This document shows positions 57,733-64,000 of a stretch of 64,000 bases of DNA, piece by piece (within the stretch, counting starts at the first letter, position 1; each line of letters begins with the position of its first letter). Both the position numbers and the translations under genes were made by a program. Under the pieces are notes generated by a model. It had not been told where the DNA came from. It ran no database searches and saw nothing but the letters and a program-made list of their open reading frames with translations. The DNA is from Candidatus Endomicrobium procryptotermitis (GTDB taxonomy: Bacteria > Elusimicrobiota > Endomicrobiia > Endomicrobiales > Endomicrobiaceae). The stretch is from NCBI GenBank assembly GCA_031279415.1, contig JAITIP010000018.1:62001-126000 (forward strand), read 5' to 3'.

Positions 57733-59198
57733 AATGCCACTCCCGACTGCTTTGCACCAACATTATACGTTACTCCCGCAAACTCTAAAGCTTCAAGAGT
57801 TCCGCGTCTTATGGCTTGCGTCAAACTGCTTAAGCCGCCGATACTTGAAGTAATTTCTATATTCTGGTTTATGGTAATTGGCGCATTCCCGTTAGATTCA
57901 ATTCCGGCGCCGTTTGCCAAATTCCACAGATTAGCCTGCTGATTTTTGTTTAAAATCATTTCGCCGCTGTTTACACGGGCAATCATATTGTCGCCGTTCC
58001 AAGAGTTTCCGCCTATAATGCCGCCTTGCTCAAATGCTCCCGCCATATTTGCAATAGCCATAAGCCCAGCCAATACTATTGCCGCCGTCACTACTTTTGT
58101 ATATGGGTTTGGATCTTTTGCGCCGGCATCTGTTGCGCCTACAATTGCGTTAAGAACTGATTTCCCAAGCGCTATGGTTTTTTCCACCGCGAAAGCTGCA
58201 AGCTCTTTTGCAATTATATCGGTAAGTGCTTTGATAATGGAATCTTTGAGAGTTCTCCAAATATTCGTTACCGCCATTCCAAACTTTCCCCATGTGTCAA
58301 TTTGACCGTCAACTAAATTTTGTATTGTTTGGGATATTGAGGAAACAAGCTCGTTATATATTCCCATAAAAACTTCTTTCCAATTTGTAGTTTGATTTAT
58401 TATCTCTTCAAATGCAAGCGCCCATCCGCTGACAAATTCATAATTTCCAAGCTCGTTTAGCTCTTTTTGATTTTCATATTCCCGCTGCCGTAAAGCATAA
58501 TACTCTGCACTTCCTTTTTCAGAGGCTGCAAGCCTCTCTTTAATTTGCTGCTGCTCTAACATCAAAGTATCTTGTTTCTGTTTATTGTTGAATTCATCAA
58601 ATTGAGCTTTTTCATAAGAAATACGGGCATCAATATCTTTTTTTCTGTCTTCGTTTATTTGTTTTTCCACATCAAGTAAAGCCTGTTTGAGTTCAATTTC
58701 CTTAAGAGTATTTGTTTTAACATTCGCCAATTCCTGCTGAACCAATTGTAAAAAATTAATTTTTATGCCCGATACTATTGCAGCGATTGTATATTTTGAC
58801 ATATCTAAATTGTTTAATAAAAGCGTAATGGCAACTCCCAATGCCAATATGGCGGTTACTGTTAATCCTATGGGACCGGTAATAATAGTAAAAGCGGCGG
58901 CAACTGCACTAATTCCTAAGGCTAGTTTTGAAATAATGGGTAAAATCTGCTCTTCTATTACATTTTTTAACTCTGAAAAATTTGGAAGGCTTGCAGCTTT
59001 ATTTAAGCTGTCTAAACTGCCTCTAGATTGATTTAACCCTGCACTAAATGCAGAAACTGCCGCGACTATACTAGAAAAAGCATTGCTGACTTTTTTAATA
59101 TCTTCGCTTGTTTTTGCGATTTCTTGGAGTTTATTTCTGAATTTCTCTAATGCTTTAGCATCTGTTTCTATTTTAACAGACAAATTTTCTTCAGCCAT
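57729..59198 (-). CDS. tail tape measure protein
   Basis: 489 residues from the preferred ATG (three codons after an upstream ATG, chosen for AGGTGA spacing). Long helical start (KFRNKLQEIAKTSEDIKK), hydrophobic segments near 95-130 and 330-360, and the Gly-rich C-terminus FEQGGIIGGNSWNGDNMIAR typical of lambda-gpH-like tape measures. Sets tail length; by the usual 1.5 angstrom per residue rule this is a short tail of roughly 70 nm. Confidence 0.85.
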   Translation of the reverse strand: MAEENLSVKIETDAKALEKFRNKLQEIAKTSEDIKKVSNAFSSIVAAVSAFSAGLNQSRGSLDSLNKAASLPNFSELKNVIEEQILPIISKLALGISAVAAAFTIITGPIGLTVTAILALGVAITLLLNNLDMSKYTIAAIVSGIKINFLQLVQQELANVKTNTLKEIELKQALLDVEKQINEDRKKDIDARISYEKAQFDEFNNKQKQDTLMLEQQQIKERLAASEKGSAEYYALRQREYENQKELNELGNYEFVSGWALAFEEIINQTTNWKEVFMGIYNELVSSISQTIQNLVDGQIDTWGKFGMAVTNIWRTLKDSIIKALTDIIAKELAAFAVEKTIALGKSVLNAIVGATDAGAKDPNPYTKVVTAAIVLAGLMAIANMAGAFEQGGIIGGNSWNGDNMIARVNSGEMILNKNQQANLWNLANGAGIESNGNAPITINQNIEITSSIGGLSSLTQAIRRGTLEALEFAGVTYNVGAKQSGVAL

Positions 59199-59409
59199 TT
59201 TTGTCACCTTTTATTTTGTGGAAAATTTTACATATCTGTTGAATTTACTTTTTTATGGATATTAGCTCTTGAGGAAAAGACTCAATATTTAAAATTTTTG
59301 TATATTTTTCATAGGTTTTCCTTTCAAATTGCCGCTTCTCATGGCATTATCGGGCAACATTTAAAAATATATCCTTATATTTAGTATCATCGTATTCTAT
59401 GAAATTTTT

Positions 59410-59808
59410 TTAATATTCAATAATTCCCGACGCGCTTACATATGCAAAATAAATGTTTGTTGCTTCATCTCGACTGAATACTCTTCCATCTTTATAAATT
59501 ACGCATCTTATTGTACCTGGACTTTTGCTCAGTGCCGATATAGCTGCGTAAAAAAAATCGTAATCTCTTTTAAGCTTAATCCTAAAACTTTTAGAATAAG
59601 GCAATGATACATTGCTGTAATGTTCTGAATCACCGTCAGCATTATTCAGGCTGATATCGGCTCTGGCGGCCGTCCCCGTAACTTCATATTCTATAATATA
59701 CTCCTTTTTTCTGTCGCAGGAAGAAAACAAAACGGTGATAAATACAAAAGCAAATACGGCTAATAAAAATTTCCTTGTTTTTATTCTGTTTTGCATAACA
59801 AAGGTCAT
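59410..59808 (-). CDS. MmpS-like lipoprotein cargo gene
   Basis: 132 residues. Signal peptide with lipobox FSSC, then a small beta-sandwich-like region (YEVTGTAARADISLN, NVSLPYSKSF) resembling the MmpS/Ig-like accessory fold. Starts 12 bp after the tail chaperone. Phage-borne lipoproteins of other phages can block superinfection; that role here is a guess. ATG choice is uncertain: GGAG touches the first ATG directly and lies 12 bases from the second (codon 5). Confidence 0.6.
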   Translation of the reverse strand: MTFVMQNRIKTRKFLLAVFAFVFITVLFSSCDRKKEYIIEYEVTGTAARADISLNNADGDSEHYSNVSLPYSKSFRIKLKRDYDFFYAAISALSKSPGTIRCVIYKDGRVFSRDEATNIYFAYVSASGIIEY

Positions 59809-59819
59809 CTCCTTTAACT

Positions 59820-60460
59820 TTATTTATTATCTTTTTTTCCGTGCTTTTTATGCAAAGCCTGCATTAATATAAGAAGTTCTTCGGGCTGAGGTTCTTTTTG
59901 TTCGGCTTGCGGATCTTTGCCGATAATATCTTCTATGGAAAGAGCGCGTTTCCCTTTGCCTCTGTTGACGTTTGCTATAGCTGCCGTAATAAGAGCGGCA
60001 TTGGCTAATTCTCGGCGATCATTTTGATATTTTCTTCCGCATAAAACTTGAAACAGTTTAGGTGTTAAATTCCAAAACTGTTTTTCCGTCAAATTTAAAT
60101 CATAAAGAGCAATGCCCCAGAAATCTGATATTTCAGGGGCATTTATGCCAAAGGGGAGGGGGAACCTTCTTTTTTATTTTCCGGCATGGCGTCTTTTATA
60201 AGTTCTGTTATCGCCGCGCCTATTGCGGATATATTTGACAAGTCAATAATATCGGCGGTTTCGTCTAAAGTGATATTTTCACATGCACTTTTTAAACACG
60301 CCCATAAAAGAACTAAAGTGTCAGTACCGCTGAACTCGCCGTTCATTTTAAAGAAATTTTTGCCCGTTTCTTTTTCAAAAAGCATTATTGTTTTAAAATT
60401 AAACTTTAACGTTCTCTCTTTATCCAAAGTAATGGTTTTTATTTTTACAAGTTCGCTCAT
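59820..60460 (-). CDS. tail assembly chaperone, long (G-T type) frameshift product
   Basis: Predicted 213-residue fusion made by a -1 frameshift at 60149-60155. The downstream frame is open from the slip site (GINAPEISDFWGIALYDL, then TEKQFWNLTPKLFQVL) to 59820 and lacks its own good start (a TTG at 60092 without ribosome binding site). In lambda-like phages the long form coats the tape measure during tail assembly. Confidence 0.8.
60112..60155 (-). promoter_or_regulatory. programmed -1 ribosomal frameshift signal
   Basis: On the minus strand: slippery heptamer C CCT TTG (60155-60149, X XXY YYZ in zero frame), a 6-base spacer containing the zero-frame TAA stop, then a hairpin with 7-bp ATGCCCC/GGGGCAT, a T-T mismatch and 5-bp GAAAT/ATTTC stem with a 5-base loop (60142-60112). 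All elements and spacing match known tail-chaperone frameshift sites. Confidence 0.85.
60143..60460 (-). CDS. tail assembly chaperone, short (G type) product
   Basis: 105-residue zero-frame product ending at the stop inside the frameshift signal. KIKTITLDKERTLKFNFK and MLFEKETGKNFF are typical of phage tail chaperone/gpG-like and TAC proteins. AGGAG is nine bases before the ATG. Confidence 0.82.
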   Translation of the reverse strand: MSELVKIKTITLDKERTLKFNFKTIMLFEKETGKNFFKMNGEFSGTDTLVLLWACLKSACENITLDETADIIDLSNISAIGAAITELIKDAMPENKKEGSPSPLA

Positions 60461-60463
60461 AAT

Positions 60464-60910
60464 TTATGCTCCTGTAGGAATTGTTGCTGGGGTAAATGTG
60501 GTCGTCCCAGTGATTTTTAATGTGGCAGTAAAAGGAATTATTTCGCCTTCAGCTAAATCTCCCACTCTTTTGCAGCTTGAACAAGTCGCCTTTCCTGTAA
60601 GCTTTGCAGCAGAACTTTCGCTGCCGACAGTAACTATTTCAATGACCCATTCAAAAACATTACCACTTTGAAAAAAACTGTATATCGCATCTTGCCCTGA
60701 GTCAACGGACTTATAATTTCCTTCAAGAGAAATTTCTCCGGGATCGGTAGCGCCGGAAATAAACTCTTTATTTCTGCCTGAACTGTCTAATGTGCTTACG
60801 TCTATCTGGTCTGTTACTGCTTCCGGTACGGTTATTGTCTTTAAATCTCCGACATAACTGTAATTTGTATCGCCAACTATGCGTACACCAAAATTACTCC
60901 CGCGAGACAT
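60464..60910 (-). CDS. major tail tube protein
   Basis: 148 residues, beta-rich: ITVPEAVTDQIDVSTLDSSG, DPGEISLEGNYKS, then IPFTATLKITGTTTFTPA near the end, the pattern of TP901-1/lambda-type major tail proteins. Lies just before the chaperone genes as expected. Confidence 0.83.
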   Translation of the reverse strand: MSRGSNFGVRIVGDTNYSYVGDLKTITVPEAVTDQIDVSTLDSSGRNKEFISGATDPGEISLEGNYKSVDSGQDAIYSFFQSGNVFEWVIEIVTVGSESSAAKLTGKATCSSCKRVGDLAEGEIIPFTATLKITGTTTFTPATIPTGA

Positions 60911-60945
60911 TCTTGCCGAACAGTCATCTTTAATCCTTCCTGTGA

Positions 60946-61329
60946 TTAGTTTTTTGCAAATACTTCAAAATCTAAATTTATACGTTTAATTTCCGTCGTT
61001 TCTTCATATATTTCCGCATATCCGGTTTTTGTTATTATTCGTATGTCCGTTTCGGAAGCAGTCCATTTTGACATTTCCTGTTCTAAAACGACGGCAATAT
61101 TATTTGCCTGCGCATAGTCTTCAAATACTACGCTGATTTGGATTTGTTTGCGTCCCTGTATGGAATCGCCTTCAAGAGTATATTCAGAAGAATCTGAAAC
61201 TATGCGGAAAGCCAAATAAGGTTTTTGTGCTTCGCCAGGAGCAGCAAGAGGATAAATGCGGTTTGAGACTAAATCAGTTATTTCCATGTCCTGCAATAAA
61301 TAATTATAAAGCTTAATTCCCAAAGACAT
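60946..61329 (-). CDS. tail completion/terminator-type protein (DUF3168-like)
   Basis: 127 residues: LYNYLLQDMEITDLVSNRIYP, PYLAFRIVSD, then QIQISVVFEDYAQANNIAVV, the DUF3168-type minor tail protein that caps the tail tube. GAGG precedes the ATG. First gene of the module on this strand. Confidence 0.8.
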   Translation of the reverse strand: MSLGIKLYNYLLQDMEITDLVSNRIYPLAAPGEAQKPYLAFRIVSDSSEYTLEGDSIQGRKQIQISVVFEDYAQANNIAVVLEQEMSKWTASETDIRIITKTGYAEIYEETTEIKRINLDFEVFAKN

Positions 61330-61694
61330 TTTATGCCTCTTTTTTATTTAGACATATTGTGCAATCTCGAAGAAAAATAATTTATGCGGGTATTTTGAAC
61401 TAGTGTTATTTACATTATATTACAAAAATATCCTGAATATTATAAGAATTTATGTGTTTTAATGTCAAATTTATCTTTGTAAATATCACAATATATTGAA
61501 CATTTTGCCATTTAAGAAGCTGGACGAATAATAAAAAGGCATCTGATAGTTTAAAGCTTTGTGATGTTTTTATTGTGTTATACAAAAAAGCTAATTTTTA
61601 AGTCTTTCTTGCATTTTTTCACCATATATTGCTAACATTTTAGCAATAATTTTTGAAATTTTAATTTTTTGAATGCTATTATCAAAAGGACAAA
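61330..61694. other. divergent intergenic region between tail module and ftsW
   Basis: 365 bp, AT-rich, with no gene. It must carry promoters for both directions. An 8-bp inverted repeat ATTGCTAA-CATT-TTAGCAAT (61628-61647) lies 50 bp before ftsW. AAAGGAC stands before the ftsW ATG. No integrase-type attachment repeat is apparent when compared by eye with the murD end. Confidence 0.45.
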
Positions 61695-62792
61695 ATGTTC
61701 AACGTAGATTTTAAAAAATATGATTATTCTTTAATGTTTATCATTGCTATCGCTGTGGTTTTCGGCGCAATGATGGTATTTTCTTCGAGCGTTATCATGG
61801 CAGACGTAAGATGGTCAAGCCCTTATATGTTTTTTTTAAAACAGATGATTTGGGTAATAGTAGGTTTTATTTCCATGATGATAACAACTTTTTTTATCGA
61901 CTATAAATTCTATCGTAAATATTCCAAAATTTTGTATATAATCGCTTTAACGGCGGTTATAGCGGTTTTAATATTTGGCGTGACAAGAAGCGGTGCAAGA
62001 AGATGGTTTAGCTTAGGTTTTGCTACGATTCAACCTTCTGAAATAGCTAAAATTGCAATGGTAATAATTATCGCGGAATTTATAGAAAGAAAGAAGGATT
62101 TAATAGGAGAATGGAAAGGATTAATAGCGCCTATAGTCTTTTTGCTTTTTATTATAATCCCGATAGCCTTAGAACCTGATTTGGGCGCTCCTGTATTAAT
62201 TGCCGGAGTTTGTTTTGCAATGTTATTTTGTGCCGGAATAAAATTGCAGACCGTATTTGTAATGGCCGGTGCGGGCATCCTTTTAATGACGGCAGAAATT
62301 TTAAGAAAACCGTACAGACTTATAAGAATGCGCGATTATTTTGATTCCATAATTAATATTGACGCTTCGTCTTATCAGGTAAAACAATCGCTGTACGCTT
62401 TGGGTTCTGGCGGTTTTTTCGGTAAAGGACTTGGCAAAAGTGAAATGAAACTCATGTATCTTCCCGAAGCACATACGGATTTTATTTTTCCGATAGTAGG
62501 AGAAGAACTCGGATTTATCGGCGCTGCGGGTGTTATATCTTTTTATATATATATTTTTTTTAAAGGTATTGAAATAAGCAAAAACGCTCCGGATAAATTT
62601 ACAGAATATCTTGCTCTGGGAATAACGTTTTTGATAGTGTTTCAGGCTTTGATAAATTTATCAGTTGCTACGGGCATATTTCCCGCGAAAGGGCTGTCTT
62701 TGCCTTTTATATCTTTCGGTGGAACTTCGCTGATAATAAATATGGCTGCCGCAGGAATACTTATAAATTTATCACAATATAAAAGGTATTGA
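61695..62792 (+). CDS. ftsW: septal peptidoglycan polymerase FtsW (SEDS family)
   Basis: 365 residues, about ten helices. Characteristic segments: GVTRSGARRWFSLGFATIQP, the QVKQSLYALGSGGFFGKGLG segment and the PEAHTDFIFPIVGEELGFIG motif. Polymerises glycan strands with the septal PBP. Separated from murD only by the tail-gene insertion. Confidence 0.95.
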   Translation: MFNVDFKKYDYSLMFIIAIAVVFGAMMVFSSSVIMADVRWSSPYMFFLKQMIWVIVGFISMMITTFFIDYKFYRKYSKILYIIALTAVIAVLIFGVTRSGARRWFSLGFATIQPSEIAKIAMVIIIAEFIERKKDLIGEWKGLIAPIVFLLFIIIPIALEPDLGAPVLIAGVCFAMLFCAGIKLQTVFVMAGAGILLMTAEILRKPYRLIRMRDYFDSIINIDASSYQVKQSLYALGSGGFFGKGLGKSEMKLMYLPEAHTDFIFPIVGEELGFIGAAGVISFYIYIFFKGIEISKNAPDKFTEYLALGITFLIVFQALINLSVATGIFPAKGLSLPFISFGGTSLIINMAAAGILINLSQYKRY

Positions 62793-62793
62793 A

Positions 62794-63867
62794 ATGAAAA
62801 ATAAAAATATTATTATAGCCGCAAGTGGCACGGGAGGACACATATATCCAGGTATAGCTTTGGCGCAGGAACTGAAAGAAAAAAAATATAATCCAGTTTT
62901 TTTTGTGAGCAATAACGAAACTTCTGGAGAGATAATAAAAAACAGCGGTTTTGACTATGTATCATTTAATCTTTTTGGCATGCCAAGAAAAATTTCTTTT
63001 TCTTTTGCTGTCTTTTTTATCAAATTGATTTTTGCTTTTTTAAAAGCTTTAAAGAATATGTTTAAACTGAATCCCATTGCGGTTATAGGTGTGGGAGGTT
63101 ATATTTCAGCGCCTGCCGTCATTGCCGCAAAAATATACGGAAAGAAAACTTTTATACATGAGCAAAATACGATTCCGGGAATAGCAAATAAGTTTTTAAA
63201 CAGATTTGCCGGCAAAACGTTTATAAGCTTCAGAGACAGTGAAAAATATTTTAAAAATAAAAAAAGTATTATTTTTACCGGTTACCCCGTGAGAAAAGAG
63301 ATATTGGCAGTTGAAAGAGAGTCCTGCTGTAACGCTCTTAATTTAGACAAAAATATGTTTACTCTTATGATTTTTGGCGGAAGTCTCGGCGCCTTAAAAC
63401 TTAACAAAATAGCTTTTAAAGCCATAAAAATAATTTCAGAAAAAATGGATATTCAGGTTATACATATAACCGGGAAAAAGGGCTTTGAAGAGATAAATCA
63501 GAAAATCAGAAAATCGGCAAATTACCGCGTTTTTGATTATATGCATAATATAGCCCAAGCTTATGCCGCTTCCGATGCGGTTATATGCAGAGCTGGAGCT
63601 GGAACAGTTTTTGAATTGACATTTCTTAAAAAGCCTGCAATTTTGGTTCCATATCCATACGCTGCGGACAATCATCAGTATTATAATGCAAAAGAAGCAG
63701 CAAGAAACGGCATGATGACGATTATTGAGGAAAAAGATTTAACCGCCGAAAATCTTGCCGGTACAGTTGAAAATATAAAAAGGAGGTTGAAGCCAAATAT
63801 AAAAAATTCCGTATCTAAATTTCCTCAAGAAATAATGGCGGAAGAGATAATAAATGGCATAAGTTAA
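62794..63867 (+). CDS. murG: UDP-GlcNAc transferase making lipid II
   Basis: 357 residues, GT28 glycosyltransferase: GTGGHIYPGIALA (phosphate loop), IGVGGYISAPAVIAA, HEQNTIPG and CRAGAGTVFELTFLKKPAI. Adds GlcNAc to lipid I. Starts two bases after the ftsW stop. Confidence 0.96.
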   Translation: MKNKNIIIAASGTGGHIYPGIALAQELKEKKYNPVFFVSNNETSGEIIKNSGFDYVSFNLFGMPRKISFSFAVFFIKLIFAFLKALKNMFKLNPIAVIGVGGYISAPAVIAAKIYGKKTFIHEQNTIPGIANKFLNRFAGKTFISFRDSEKYFKNKKSIIFTGYPVRKEILAVERESCCNALNLDKNMFTLMIFGGSLGALKLNKIAFKAIKIISEKMDIQVIHITGKKGFEEINQKIRKSANYRVFDYMHNIAQAYAASDAVICRAGAGTVFELTFLKKPAILVPYPYAADNHQYYNAKEAARNGMMTIIEEKDLTAENLAGTVENIKRRLKPNIKNSVSKFPQEIMAEEIINGIS

Positions 63868-63873
63868 TAAAAA

Positions 63874-64000
63874 ATGGATACTATTTTAATTTCTAACGAT
63901 GACGGCGTTAAAGCTCCCGGACTTCAACCGCTGATGAAAGAATTGTCTAAGATAGGAAAAATTTATGTAGTTGTTCCCAAGAATCAGATGTCAGGTTCGG
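63874..64000 (+). CDS. surE: 5'-nucleotidase SurE, N-terminal part (cut by window edge)
   Basis: Only the first 42 residues are present: MDTILISNDDGVKAPGL carries the SurE metal site (NDDG). It starts six bases after murG. In standard dcw clusters murC usually follows murG; here surE replaces it. Confidence 0.9.
   Translation, partial: MDTILISNDDGVKAPGLQPLMKELSKIGKIYVVVPKNQMSGS

Larger units (their letters stand above)
52215..61694 (-). mobile_element. siphovirus-type tail module inserted in the dcw cluster
   Basis: About 9.5 kb on the opposite strand to all flanking dcw genes. Gene order on its own strand: tail completion, major tail protein, tail chaperone (with -1 frameshift), lipoprotein cargo, tape measure, distal tail, hub, barrel-like cargo, tail fibre. 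No terminase, portal, capsid, integrase or lysis gene is visible, nor clear attachment repeats at the edges. Flanking dcw genes are intact, so it was inserted between transcription units or brought its own boundary. Confidence 0.8.

Overview
The window is an AT-rich, gene-dense bacterial chromosome segment. Lipoproteins, outer-membrane-barrel-like proteins and a MurE with the DNPR (meso-diaminopimelate) motif indicate a diderm with ordinary peptidoglycan. The overall protein flavour (GroEL ending in a short [10 protein letters not shown] tail, many small decayed genes, an unusual TraB/glycosyltransferase giant protein) is reminiscent of Elusimicrobiota/Endomicrobium. That taxonomic call is an inference from memory of such genomes, not a search result.

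Layout. (1) 1-9018: a long same-strand run for nucleoside catabolism and salvage: deoC (cut by the window edge), a split transketolase, deoB, a purine and a pyrimidine nucleoside phosphorylase, recJ, an MTA-phosphorylase-family enzyme and cytidine deaminase. Together these would turn nucleosides into ribose/deoxyribose phosphates and feed them to the pentose phosphate pathway and glycolysis. (2) 9.4-15.7 kb: a secreted coiled-coil protein and a 1726-residue membrane protein joining a TraB/ChaN-like region to a GT2 glycosyltransferase core. (3) 15.7-22.5 kb: a 51-codon HTH-like remnant behind a 47-bp repeat, a divergent XRE repressor with an operator-like inverted repeat, an exported protein with SpoVG-like domains followed by two overlapping diguanylate cyclases, then a sugar-type ABC ATPase and a lipoprotein. 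(4) 22.6-31.9 kb: malic enzyme, two-subunit class I fumarase, coaX, a barrel-like protein, groES-groEL behind a consensus promoter, folD, a frameshifted ORF, a polytopic membrane protein and a 44-residue histone-tail-like protein. (5) 32-42.3 kb: a decay zone (PKD-like, YgjP-like, restriction-methylase and IS1595 remnants) around a serine recombinase, interrupted by intact LtaS-like, LemA, HtpX-like, SuhB and Nth genes and a tRNA-Asn. (6) 42.3-43.6 kb: two tRNAs, a zinc-ribbon coiled-coil protein and RNase P RNA. (7) 44-64 kb: the cell division/cell wall (dcw) cluster rsmH-ftsL-pbpB-murE-murF-mraY-murD ... ftsW-murG-surE.

The most striking feature is that the dcw cluster is split between murD and ftsW by about 9 kb of opposite-strand phage tail genes (52256-61329). 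They encode a tail completion protein, major tail protein, a tail assembly chaperone with a textbook -1 frameshift signal, tape measure, distal tail protein, hub and tail fibre, plus a lipoprotein and a barrel-like cargo gene. No capsid, portal, terminase, integrase or lysis gene is visible. It is either a decayed siphovirus prophage (several tail genes carry frameshifts at homopolymers) or a tail-only, F-type-tailocin-like locus.

Other points of interest are an exported tandem SpoVG-like protein with a probable leaderless promoter inside an inverted repeat, an endonuclease III with His replacing one [4Fe-4S] cysteine, and a LexA/CI-type repressor lacking the catalytic serine.
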